Of a stretch of 64,000 nucleotides of DNA, positions 54,976-64,000 are shown one piece after another. Position 1 is the first letter of the stretch. Each line of letters begins with the position of its first letter. Both the position numbers and the translations under genes were made by a program. Source of the stretch: an uncultured Prochlorococcus sp. (lineage in GTDB: Bacteria; Cyanobacteriota; Cyanobacteriia; PCC-6307; Cyanobiaceae); NCBI GenBank assembly GCA_902634515.1, contig CACPKH010000002.1, positions 1 to 64,000 of the forward strand, in the 5' to 3' direction. The notes beneath the pieces are model-generated. The model had not been told where the DNA came from. It saw only the letters and a program-made list of their open reading frames with translations, and made no database searches.

Positions 54976-55713
54976 ATGCTTAACAAAGATCATTTATTTA
55001 GATCAAAATTTAAACCCTGGTTATTTTTGATGACCTTGACTTTTGCTTTTACTTCTCAAGCAAAGGCAGATAGCGTCGAGATTACTAGCTTTGGGCATAG
55101 TGCTTTTTTGATAAAGGGAGCAGGGCATGCTGTTTTAATCAATCCATTTCAGCCAGTTGCATGTGCTGAAGGTCTCAAAAAACCTAATGTTAAAGCAGAT
55201 GTAATTCTTGCAAGTTCAGAATTAGCTGATGAAGGTTCTAGAAATTATTCAGGAATATTTATTGTTGAACCAGGTTCTTACGATATACGAGGCTTGAGTT
55301 TACAAGGCTTATCAGCTCCACATGACAGAGTAGGTGGTCGACGTTTTGGTTATTCGACTTCATGGCAATGGAATCAAGGGGGCTTTAATTTTGTTCATCT
55401 TGGAGGTAGCGTTTCTCCAGTTAGGTTTCAAGAAAAATTATTTTATGGAAGACCTGATGTTTTGTTTCTTGCAGTAGGTGGTGGTGCGAAGGTTTATAAC
55501 GGACAAGAAGCAGCAGAAGTAGTGCGCTACTTAAATCCAAAAATTGTTATCCCTGTTCAATATGTTCGAGGTAAAAAACCAACCAACTGTGATCAAACAA
55601 ATATTGAACCTTTTTTGGAATCAATGGATGGGATTAAAGTAAATAAAGTTGGTAGAAAATATAAACTGCCTCGTAAGTTTGATGATCAGATTATGATTAA
55701 TTTGATGCCTTAA
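54976..55713 (+). CDS. metallo-beta-lactamase-fold protein with signal peptide
   Basis: N-terminal hydrophobic WLFLMTLTFAFTSQAKADS; VEITSFGHSAFLIKGAGHAVLINPF; start at ATG 54976 rather than TTG 54946. Confidence 0.8.
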   Translation: MLNKDHLFRSKFKPWLFLMTLTFAFTSQAKADSVEITSFGHSAFLIKGAGHAVLINPFQPVACAEGLKKPNVKADVILASSELADEGSRNYSGIFIVEPGSYDIRGLSLQGLSAPHDRVGGRRFGYSTSWQWNQGGFNFVHLGGSVSPVRFQEKLFYGRPDVLFLAVGGGAKVYNGQEAAEVVRYLNPKIVIPVQYVRGKKPTNCDQTNIEPFLESMDGIKVNKVGRKYKLPRKFDDQIMINLMP

Positions 55714-56828
55714 ATCGAATCACTTTTTTTTAGTGCCTCCCAAAATTGTTTCATTTGAGCAGTTGTCCCAATAGATACTCTTAATGAACCTTCGATAAAT
55801 GGTTTGTTTTTCATATTTCTAATCAAAATTCCTTTTGCTTTTAAAGAAGATTCTACTTCTGTAGAACTTTTTTTTGGCCAGAGTAAGAAGTAATTTCCTC
55901 CATCAATGTGATGCTTTACTCCATGGTTTAATAGCTTCTGTTGAATCCATGTCCGAGCCTTTAATACCTCCTGAACATAGTTATCTGTATATTCTTGATC
56001 TTCAAGAGATGCAAAGGCTGCTGCTACTGCAAAGCTATTAATGTCATACGGACCAGTTACTTTTTTAATACGATGAATTACCTCTTGATTACTTATCCCA
56101 AACCCTATACGCAAGCCAGCTAAACCAGATGTTTTTGATAATGATCTCAATACAACAAGATTGGATGTTTTAGAGAAATTAACTACTGAGAGTAAGCTAT
56201 CGCCTAAAAAAGCCTCGTAAAGTTCGTCAATAACTACTAAGGTTTGAGGAGAAGCTTTTGCTAATTCAAGGATCTTTTTAGCTGATGTCCTTGTCCCAGT
56301 TGGGTTGTTTGGATTGCAGATAATTAAAATTTTAGGATGATTTCTTATTAGCGACTCTTTAATTGCATTTAAGGGGAAATCAAAACTTGGCCCCTCATAA
56401 GGAACCTCAAGTATTTTCATCCCTTGCATCTTTGCACATGGATTGTAATAGCCGAAAGTCGGTACAGTCGTGAGAAGGAGGTCTCCCTTGCTTGCATATG
56501 CATGAAAGATTGCATGAATTGCTCCATCAACACCATTAAAAAGTTCAATTTGATCTGCTTGAAGTTTGTTTTGGATAGTCGAAGAATTTAGATTTCTTGT
56601 TATTGCTTCACGAAGTCCACTGTATTCGGGGTAAATAGAAATTTGATTTGGAGGAATCTTATGAATTGCATCTAGCACTTTTGGACTTGGCCCTATTGTA
56701 TTCTCATTAAAGTCTAGGCGAAGAAAGTTTCGACGACCCTCTAAAGGTGCTGAGTAGGCATTCATTTCTTCAATTTCTTCTCGAGGTTTAGGCGGACTGG
56801 ATACAATTCGTTTTTTAAAAGATTCCAT
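55710..56828 (-). CDS. hisC: histidinol-phosphate aminotransferase family
   Basis: LRLDFNENTIGPSP; CNPNNPTGT; VVIDELYEAF; SLSKTSGLAGLRIGF. Confidence 0.88.
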   Translation of the reverse strand: MESFKKRIVSSPPKPREEIEEMNAYSAPLEGRRNFLRLDFNENTIGPSPKVLDAIHKIPPNQISIYPEYSGLREAITRNLNSSTIQNKLQADQIELFNGVDGAIHAIFHAYASKGDLLLTTVPTFGYYNPCAKMQGMKILEVPYEGPSFDFPLNAIKESLIRNHPKILIICNPNNPTGTRTSAKKILELAKASPQTLVVIDELYEAFLGDSLLSVVNFSKTSNLVVLRSLSKTSGLAGLRIGFGISNQEVIHRIKKVTGPYDINSFAVAAAFASLEDQEYTDNYVQEVLKARTWIQQKLLNHGVKHHIDGGNYFLLWPKKSSTEVESSLKAKGILIRNMKNKPFIEGSLRVSIGTTAQMKQFWEALKKSDSI

Positions 56829-58627
56829 TACATTCTTTCCAAAGTTTGAATACCTAGAAGGTTTAAACCTAATTTCAGTGTTTCTGCAGTAAGTCTACAT
56901 AAAACTAGTCGACTAGATTTCGAAGGCTCTTTTGCTTTTAAAACAGGTATTTGATCATAGAAGCGGTTGAAGACTTGACACAATTCAAATAAATAATTGC
57001 ATAATCGATTTGGCAATAATTCCTCTTCAACTTCAATGACAATTTCATCAAACTTTAATAATTCTCTAATTAGGTTCCATTCTTGATTCTCAGAGAATTC
57101 AATATCATTAGCTTCAGAATCAAGATCTCCTCCTTTACGACTGATTCCTGCAATACGTACTAGAGCATATAAGAGATAAGGTGCAGTATTGCCTTGTAAA
57201 GAAAGCATGCGATTAAAACTAAACTGATAGTTTGTGGTTCTATTTTGGCTGAGGTCTGCATATTTCACTGCTGCGATACCAACTGTCTTAGAAACATGCT
57301 CTATAAAATCATCACTTTCTTTGCGTGTTTCTTCTCTTAGACGACGAATAAGATCTTGTTTCGCACGATGAATTGCTTCGTCAAGCAAGTCTTTCAATCG
57401 AACGGTTTCTCCAGATCTAGTCTTTAATTTTTTACCATCTTCCCCTTGCACTAAACCAAATGGTACATGTTCAATACGACAATGCTCTGGGATCCAATTT
57501 GCTTCCTTAGCAATTTGAAAAACACCTGCAAAATGATTAGCTTGTCCAGCATCAGTTATATAAATTACTCGACAAGCACCATCCCCCTCTGGCTTAGGAT
57601 TTAATCGGTATCGAATTGCAGCTAGATCAGTTGTTGCATAATTATATCCCCCATCAGTTTTTTGAATGATTATTGGCATGGGCTTTCCATCTTTTCCAAT
57701 AAACCCTTCTAGGAAGATGCATTTAGCTCCATTATCTGTTATTAATAAGCCGGACTTTGCTAGATCATCTACAACCTTTTTTAATAATGGGTTGTAAAAA
57801 GACTCACCTCTTTCTTCAAGTTGAATATCAAGAAGATCATAGATTTTTTGAAATTCTTTCCTTGATTGATTACATAATAAACTCCATGCTTTTAATGTCT
57901 TAGGATCACCTTTTTGTAATTTGACTACTTCATCTCGTGAAGCCGCTTGAAAATCCTCATCTTCATCAAAGCATCTCTTCGCTTGCCGATAAAAAGTCAC
58001 TAAGTCTCCAATATCAACAGCATTAGCCGTTGTAAGTGTTTTAGGTGCAACAGATTTGAGATGTGCTATCAACATCCCAAACTGAGTTCCCCAATCTCCT
58101 ACATGATTAAGACGTAAAACTGGATGACCACGAAATTCAAGAATTCGAGCAATTGAATCACCAATAATAGTTGATCGCAAATGTCCTACATGCATTTCCT
58201 TTGCGATATTGGGACTGGAGAAGTCGACAATTATTGGCTCTAATTCCTTTTTATCATTATTAGGCTTAACAAGTGGTACTGCTAATTGTTTATCTCTGTA
58301 TCGTTTTTGTATTTCAGAGGTAAGGCAATCTTCTCTAATACTTATATTTATAAAGCCAGGACCTGCGATTTCTGGAGGGAGACAAAGTTTTTGAAATTCA
58401 CTATTTTTTTGTAGCTCTTTAATAATATCTTCTGCAATTTTACGAGGTGTCTTTTTGATAACCTTCGCTAGAGCTAAGGCACCATTAATTTGAAAGTCTC
58501 CAAATTCAGGTTTTGTTGCTCGCATTAAATGAGGGTTAAGAGATCCTTGTGATTCTTTTGCTTCTGGGAAAGCCTTTCCTAAAGCATTTGTTATTTGTTT
58601 TTCTAAAACTTGATAAATTACTCTCAT
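56828..58627 (-). CDS. argS: arginyl-tRNA synthetase
   Basis: [35 protein letters not shown] (HVGH); DALR-type anticodon-binding C-terminus. Confidence 0.97.
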   Translation of the reverse strand: MRVIYQVLEKQITNALGKAFPEAKESQGSLNPHLMRATKPEFGDFQINGALALAKVIKKTPRKIAEDIIKELQKNSEFQKLCLPPEIAGPGFINISIREDCLTSEIQKRYRDKQLAVPLVKPNNDKKELEPIIVDFSSPNIAKEMHVGHLRSTIIGDSIARILEFRGHPVLRLNHVGDWGTQFGMLIAHLKSVAPKTLTTANAVDIGDLVTFYRQAKRCFDEDEDFQAASRDEVVKLQKGDPKTLKAWSLLCNQSRKEFQKIYDLLDIQLEERGESFYNPLLKKVVDDLAKSGLLITDNGAKCIFLEGFIGKDGKPMPIIIQKTDGGYNYATTDLAAIRYRLNPKPEGDGACRVIYITDAGQANHFAGVFQIAKEANWIPEHCRIEHVPFGLVQGEDGKKLKTRSGETVRLKDLLDEAIHRAKQDLIRRLREETRKESDDFIEHVSKTVGIAAVKYADLSQNRTTNYQFSFNRMLSLQGNTAPYLLYALVRIAGISRKGGDLDSEANDIEFSENQEWNLIRELLKFDEIVIEVEEELLPNRLCNYLFELCQVFNRFYDQIPVLKAKEPSKSSRLVLCRLTAETLKLGLNLLGIQTLERM

Positions 58628-59508
58628 TAGTCTTCTTGCTTATTCTCATTGAGACGCATACTAAAGTCTATCCAATTACTTTTGGTAGTAGCTGCACTAG
58701 TAGATATAATATCAACTCCAGTATTCGCGAAGTTTTTAATTTCTTTTATATTTATTCCTGAGGCTTCTAAAATAACATGATCTGATTTTCTAAAACCAGA
58801 TTTTTGCTTTGCTAATTCTCTTAAACGTGGGATTAAAAGGTGAAGTTGATTAGGAGTCATTTCATCTAGCAAGACTCCATCGGCTCCATATGCAACGGCT
58901 TCTTCAGCTTGCTGACTCGTCTCAGCTTCAACAATGATTTTTGTTGTCCATGGGATGGATTCTCTAAGTCTTTTGATAGAGTTTTCAATACCTTCACTGC
59001 AGGCAAGATGGTTTTCTTTTAACATTGCTGCATCATCAAGGCCCATTCTATGATTAATTCCTCCTCCACATCTCACTGCATATTTTTCGAGTAAGCGAAG
59101 TCCAGGAGTGGTTTTTCTTGTATCGGTTAAATGTACCCCAGTACCTTCTATTTCTTTAACTAGGCGATAGGTTTGTGTAGCAATACCGGATAAATGCATC
59201 GCTAGATTTAAAGATGTACGCTCACCTGATAACAGTGCTGATTGTGGCCCTTTCAAATTCAAGACTTTTTGACCATTGGAGAACTTTTCACCTTCTTTTA
59301 CGAGCAAGTTGACTTCTACAGATTGGTCTAAGCGGTGAAAGATTTTTTGTACTATTGGACCACTACAAAACACCCCACTTTGTTTTGCCACCCAGTATGC
59401 TGAACAGATTTGATCTTCAAAACAAGACGCTGTTAGGTCACCTCTACCTAGATCTTCATTTAGCCAAAGATCTAACAGATGAGTAATAGCAGGAATTTGT
59501 AAATTCAT
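58627..59508 (-). CDS. nadC: nicotinate-nucleotide pyrophosphorylase
   Basis: [55 protein letters not shown]. Confidence 0.96.
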   Translation of the reverse strand: MNLQIPAITHLLDLWLNEDLGRGDLTASCFEDQICSAYWVAKQSGVFCSGPIVQKIFHRLDQSVEVNLLVKEGEKFSNGQKVLNLKGPQSALLSGERTSLNLAMHLSGIATQTYRLVKEIEGTGVHLTDTRKTTPGLRLLEKYAVRCGGGINHRMGLDDAAMLKENHLACSEGIENSIKRLRESIPWTTKIIVEAETSQQAEEAVAYGADGVLLDEMTPNQLHLLIPRLRELAKQKSGFRKSDHVILEASGINIKEIKNFANTGVDIISTSAATTKSNWIDFSMRLNENKQED

Positions 59509-59512
59509 TAGC

Positions 59513-60883
59513 TTATTTTCCTATACAAAAGCGCGAGAAGATCCTATCTAGAAGAGCTTCGGAAATCTCATCACCTGTCAACTCTCCTAAATTTTTAATT
59601 GCTTGTCGTAAATCGATTGTCCAAAAATCCCAGGGTAGTTGTTTTGTTTCTTCTTCAAGAACTCTGTTTAGAGCCTTTGAAGAAGCCCTGACAAGATCAA
59701 GTTGTCTTTCATTGAGTGCAATTGCTATACCTTGGGTTTGAGTTGCCCCGCATATTTTTAATAATTCACGTACTAATTCTTTTTCTCCATCTCCATTCAT
59801 TGCACTGATAAGAACATCAGATTTTAACTTATCTTTTTGTTGTTTTAGATCGACTTTGTTTCCTATTAGAAGCCTAGGTATTTCTTTAGGTATTTGATCT
59901 AGGAGTTCTTGATTTTCTTTATTCCAGCCAACACTAATATCAAAAATTAATAAGACAACATCTGCAGTGATTAATGCTTTCTGACTTCGTGATATTCCAA
60001 TACTTTCTACAATATCTTCAGTCATTCTAATCCCTGCCGTGTCAACTAGTGTGATCGGTATTCCTTCTATGATTATTTCACTTTCTAAAAGGTCCCTTGT
60101 TGTCCCAGGGAATTCAGTCACTATTGCTTTTTCTCTTTTCGAAAGTAGATTTAGTAATGAGCTTTTACCAACATTGGGAAGTCCTATAATTGCAACTTTC
60201 AGACCATTCTTAATTAAGCACCCTTGCTTTGCATCAATTATTAGTTGATTTAACTCTTGATTTATATTTTCTAAGCTTTTAATTAATTTATTTTTATTTA
60301 GTGGAGGCAAATCATCTTCAAAATCAATTCTTGCTTCAATTTCACTTAATAGTTCCAGTAGCTTATTTCTTAAAGTATTGATTTCGACATTAATATCTCC
60401 ATCTATTCCTGCGATAGCTAGTTGAGCTGCTTTTTTGCTCTTTGCGCTTATTAAGTCATGAATTGCTTCTGCTTGAGTGAGATTAAGTCGACCATTTAAT
60501 ACTGCACGTTGACTAAATTCACCTGGCAAGGCGCGTCTTATATAGGGTTGGTCTAAAAGTTCTTCCAGAATTCTGTTAACAGTAATTAATCCTCCATGGC
60601 AGTGAATCTCAACAACATTTTCTCCTGTAAAACTTCTTGGGGCATCCATAATCAAGATTAAAACTTCATCAATGTGTGTTTTTGTTTTTTGATCTAAAAC
60701 ATGCCCATACAGTATTTTGTGACTTCCCCATGTTTGATGCCCAGGAATATTGATAATGCTTTGAGCTGCTTGTTTGGAAAATGATCCTGAAATGCGAATG
60801 ACTGCTATCCCTCCTTGTCCAGGAGCAACTGCTGAGGCCACTGCTGCAATTGTTTCTTCAGTTGGGAAATTGAGATCCATCAA
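59513..60883 (-). CDS. mnmE: tRNA modification GTPase MnmE
   Basis: GLPNVGKSSLLNLLSKREKAIVTEFPGTTRD; C-terminal FCIGK. Confidence 0.97.
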   Translation of the reverse strand: MMDLNFPTEETIAAVASAVAPGQGGIAVIRISGSFSKQAAQSIINIPGHQTWGSHKILYGHVLDQKTKTHIDEVLILIMDAPRSFTGENVVEIHCHGGLITVNRILEELLDQPYIRRALPGEFSQRAVLNGRLNLTQAEAIHDLISAKSKKAAQLAIAGIDGDINVEINTLRNKLLELLSEIEARIDFEDDLPPLNKNKLIKSLENINQELNQLIIDAKQGCLIKNGLKVAIIGLPNVGKSSLLNLLSKREKAIVTEFPGTTRDLLESEIIIEGIPITLVDTAGIRMTEDIVESIGISRSQKALITADVVLLIFDISVGWNKENQELLDQIPKEIPRLLIGNKVDLKQQKDKLKSDVLISAMNGDGEKELVRELLKICGATQTQGIAIALNERQLDLVRASSKALNRVLEEETKQLPWDFWTIDLRQAIKNLGELTGDEISEALLDRIFSRFCIGK

Positions 60884-60949
60884 CTAATTATGAGCAATAT
60901 TCTTTACGATCAAATTGAACTTTCAGTTTAAAGCCCAACAGACAATCTG

Positions 60950-61411
60950 ATGCTTACATTTCTATTTAAGTTGATTCAACGAGTTAGAAGATTGAGTATC
61001 TGGGTTTGGAAGCAGGAGGGAAGCCCTGGAGAGAGAGCAAGAGGAGTTGCTTTGGGAGTGTTTAGTGGATGTTTCCCTTTTTTTGGATTTCAAACTTTGA
61101 TTGGGATTATTCTAGCTAAAGCCCTTAGAGGCAATCTTCTATTAGCCGCCGCCGCTACTTGGATTAGTAATCCATTTACTTATTTACCTCTTTTTTGGCT
61201 TAACTATAAAATTGGGGAAATATTTTTAGGAGTAGGTAAAAATGTAGATGGTTTACAAGAGTTGTCTAGGCAAGATTTATTTGAACAGGGTTGGATCTTT
61301 AGCAGTAGAATTTTATTAGGATCTTCAGTTGTTGGGTTGTTCTTAGGGATATCTTTAGGAAGCATATTTTATATCTTATTTAAGAGAGTACCTTACACTA
61401 AATCTATTTAA
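60950..61411 (+). CDS. DUF2062-like membrane protein
   Basis: GSPGERARGVALGVFSGCFPFFGFQTLIGIILAKALRGNLLLAAAATWISNPFTYLPLFW. Confidence 0.85.
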   Translation: MLTFLFKLIQRVRRLSIWVWKQEGSPGERARGVALGVFSGCFPFFGFQTLIGIILAKALRGNLLLAAAATWISNPFTYLPLFWLNYKIGEIFLGVGKNVDGLQELSRQDLFEQGWIFSSRILLGSSVVGLFLGISLGSIFYILFKRVPYTKSI

Positions 61412-63678
61412 TCTAATCCAGTACGTGCAATATCAATGACATCTGCTAGTGAGCGAATTTGCTGTATGGTTATTTGCAATTGATCTGAATTCTTTAATTC
61501 GATTTTTAAATCAATACATGCCGGTTTGCCATAGGCAGTTTTGACACGAGCATCACTTACGTTGATACCACTATCGGATAGTCTCATCAATATATCTTTA
61601 AGCACGCCTACTCTATCGATAACTTCAATTCTTAACTGAGTAGTAAATCTTTGATCTTGAATGGAGATGTTTTCATTCCATTGAACTGGTAATCTCCGCT
61701 CACTTGGTATAGATTCTGCATTAACACAACTTTGTCGATGAACAGTAATGCCGTGATTTCCTAAAGAGACAGTACCTAGTATGGCTTCGCCAGGCAGAGG
61801 ACTGCAGCAGCCTCCTAACCTATAATCTAGTCCTTCTAGTCCAAGGATGGGAGAGTTTTTAGGTTTAGTTTTTGTGGATAGTGCTGACTCCTTTTGCATA
61901 GCAAGCTTTTTTGCAACATCAGCATTTGATTCAGGTGGCTCAGGTTCAATATTTTGTAGATGAATTTCTTCTCTTAGACGGTTGAGCACTTGATGCAAAG
62001 TAATACCACCAAAGCCAAGTGCAGCTAGTAAGTCATCTGCACTTTTTACATTACATCTTTCAGCTACTTTTTTCATTGCATCACTATTCAGTAAAGATTC
62101 AAAACCATCTCTACCTAAATCGCGTTCTAAAAGATCCTTCCCTCGTTGAATAGTTTCATCACGATGACTTTTTTTATACCATTGCCGTATTCGATTACGT
62201 GCAGTTGGGGTTGCTACAAAATTCAACCAATCAAGACTTGGATGAGCAGTTTTGTTTGTAAGAATTTCTATAAAATCTCCATTATCAAGTGCAGTTGATA
62301 ATGGACATAACTTGTCATTGATGCGACTACCATGACAATGGTTGCCAACTTCTGAATGAATGCGATAAGCAAAATCTATAGCAGTTGAGCCTTTTCTAAG
62401 GCCTACTACATCACCTTTGGGAGTGAATACAAAAACCTCTTCATCAAATAAATCTTCTTTGATAGAAGCTAGATAGTCATTATGATCATCATTACCTCCT
62501 TCCTGTTGCCATTCTACAAGCTGACGGAGCCAATTGAAACGCTCTGTATTGCCAGATGCTGGTGAGCCGCCTTCTTTATATTTCCAGTGTGCAGCTATTC
62601 CAAATTCTGCAATTTGATGCATCTCAGGAGTTCTAATTTGGACTTCGATAGGCCTATGACGACCAATCACGGCAGTGTGAAGAGATTGGTATCCATTAGG
62701 TTTAGGCAAGCCAATATAATCTTTAAAACGACCTGGAATTGGCCTAAAAGTGTCGTGAACAACTGCTAGAGCTCTATAGCATGCTTCTAGATTTGGAACA
62801 ATGATGCGCAGTGCGGCAACATCATATATTTCATGAAATTCTTTTTGTTGGCGTTGCATTTTGCTCCAGATTCCAAAAAGATGTTTTGGTCTTCCATTAA
62901 TTTCACAATTCTTTAGGCCAGCTTCTAATAGTTTGGTTTTTAGGAGTTGAACAGTTATTTCTAAACGCTTTTCTCTTTCACTCCTTTTGGTGACTACTTC
63001 TTGTTGTATCTCTCTAAAAGCTTCAGGTTCAAGAAGTTTAAATGCGAGATCTTCAAGTTCCCATTTGAAACGCCCTATCCCAAGCCTATTTGCCAATGGA
63101 GCATAAATTTCTTTTGTTTCTAGTGCTATTCGTTGCTGTTTATCAGATTGGAGAGAGCCTAAAGTGCGCATATTATGTAATCTGTCCGCTAGTTTGACAA
63201 GAACAACTCTGATGTCACAGGCCATAGCAAGAAACATTTTTCGTAGATTTTCTGCTTGTGCTTCTGTTCGATTGGTGAAATGAATACCGCCTAATTTTGT
63301 AACGCCTTCAACTAATCCACTTACTTCTGGTCCAAAGAAATCTTCTAATTGATTCAGAGTTAGATCTGTATCTTCTATCGCATCATGTAAGAAACCTGCT
63401 GCTATCACAGTTGGACTTGCTCCTATTTCACGTAATAAATCTGCAACTGCAACTGGATGGACAATGTATGGATCCCCACTAACCCTGAATTGTCCTGTAT
63501 GTAGGCGGAAAGCTAAATCAAAAGCATTTACAAGTAATGATTCAGAGTCTGTAGGACATGTTTCTCCTTTTCCTGAAGGAACCCTTGAAATACAATCTTT
63601 TAGCCAAGTAGGCAATTCAATACCGTAATCCTCAGGACTTGTAATTGCTTTGGTTTTTAGCTGAGGTTCTTCAGACAT
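61408..63678 (-). CDS. spoT: (p)ppGpp synthetase/hydrolase RelA/SpoT
   Basis: HD domain (AAGFLHDAIEDTD), synthetase motif (FKDYIGLPKPNGYQSLHTAVIG), TGS and ACT domains. Confidence 0.96.
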   Translation of the reverse strand: MSEEPQLKTKAITSPEDYGIELPTWLKDCISRVPSGKGETCPTDSESLLVNAFDLAFRLHTGQFRVSGDPYIVHPVAVADLLREIGASPTVIAAGFLHDAIEDTDLTLNQLEDFFGPEVSGLVEGVTKLGGIHFTNRTEAQAENLRKMFLAMACDIRVVLVKLADRLHNMRTLGSLQSDKQQRIALETKEIYAPLANRLGIGRFKWELEDLAFKLLEPEAFREIQQEVVTKRSEREKRLEITVQLLKTKLLEAGLKNCEINGRPKHLFGIWSKMQRQQKEFHEIYDVAALRIIVPNLEACYRALAVVHDTFRPIPGRFKDYIGLPKPNGYQSLHTAVIGRHRPIEVQIRTPEMHQIAEFGIAAHWKYKEGGSPASGNTERFNWLRQLVEWQQEGGNDDHNDYLASIKEDLFDEEVFVFTPKGDVVGLRKGSTAIDFAYRIHSEVGNHCHGSRINDKLCPLSTALDNGDFIEILTNKTAHPSLDWLNFVATPTARNRIRQWYKKSHRDETIQRGKDLLERDLGRDGFESLLNSDAMKKVAERCNVKSADDLLAALGFGGITLHQVLNRLREEIHLQNIEPEPPESNADVAKKLAMQKESALSTKTKPKNSPILGLEGLDYRLGGCCSPLPGEAILGTVSLGNHGITVHRQSCVNAESIPSERRLPVQWNENISIQDQRFTTQLRIEVIDRVGVLKDILMRLSDSGINVSDARVKTAYGKPACIDLKIELKNSDQLQITIQQIRSLADVIDIARTGLD

Positions 63679-63791
63679 TACCTAATTACAGCCAAAGTTG
63701 GCCTGTGTTGAATTTGATCTTGAGGTGGCTTTAGCATCCGACTTAGCGGATAATACATTTTATTCAGGGTTTATACCTCTTGCTACACCCT

Positions 63792-64000
63792 ATGCCTAGT
63801 TCTTTAGGGGATGTTTTAAATGTTCAAGATTTAAAAGTGTGCTACCCAAATAGCACTAAGTGGATTCTTAATGGGTTTAATTTAAATATTGCAGCTGGAG
63901 AACGGTTGGCACTTATTGGTAGCTCAGGTTCTGGGAAAAGTACAGTCGCAAAGGTTTTGATGCAGATTCTTCCTCAAGGTAGCGTTTGCAGTGGAGATTT
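63792..64000 (+). CDS. ABC transporter ATP-binding protein (dipeptide/oligopeptide-type), 5' part, truncated by window end
   Basis: ATG 63792: MPSSLGDVLNVQDLKVCYPNSTKWILNGFNLNIAAGERLALIGSSGSGKSTVAKVLMQILPQG (Walker A). Confidence 0.82.
   Translation, partial: MPSSLGDVLNVQDLKVCYPNSTKWILNGFNLNIAAGERLALIGSSGSGKSTVAKVLMQILPQGSVCSGD

Overview
The window looks like a contiguous piece of core chromosome from a marine picocyanobacterium, most likely a low-light-type Prochlorococcus. This is inferred from gene content, AT-richness and very short spacers; the strain cannot be assigned without a database. Coding density is very high. I see about 70 protein genes, one tRNA-Asn(GUU), no rRNA, no CRISPR array and no recognisable mobile element. 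Contents include: response regulators (rpaA, rpaB, a REC-LuxR protein and a stand-alone LuxR/PedR-like protein); NDH-1 genes (ndhM, F, D, E, G, I, A, H); carotenoid genes (crtB, pds); a phylloquinone block (menE, menC, menA, menF plus a DHNA-CoA thioesterase-like gene); a lipid block (plsX-fabH-fabD-plsC); chlM; glutathione genes (gshB, grxC); gltA, trpB, argS, hisC, nadC, mnmE and a spoT/relA homologue. Partial ABC ATPase genes lie at both edges. I did not find a convincing new multi-gene system. The observations best worth a second look are: (1) a prfB (RF2) programmed +1 frameshift that the ORF track misses; (2) a duplicated 22-bp motif TCTACACTCCA-N5-TGGATA just upstream of both ndhF and ndhD, with a LysR-type T-N11-A dyad, near an RbcR-like LysR gene; (3) divergent ycf34/cca start codons overlapping in one CATG; (4) a nested stem-loop upstream of rpaA; (5) a heptad-repeat N-terminal extension on PlsX; (6) a PedR-like regulator with a C-terminal Cys cluster that overlaps a small antisense gene with a perfect AGGAGG Shine-Dalgarno.
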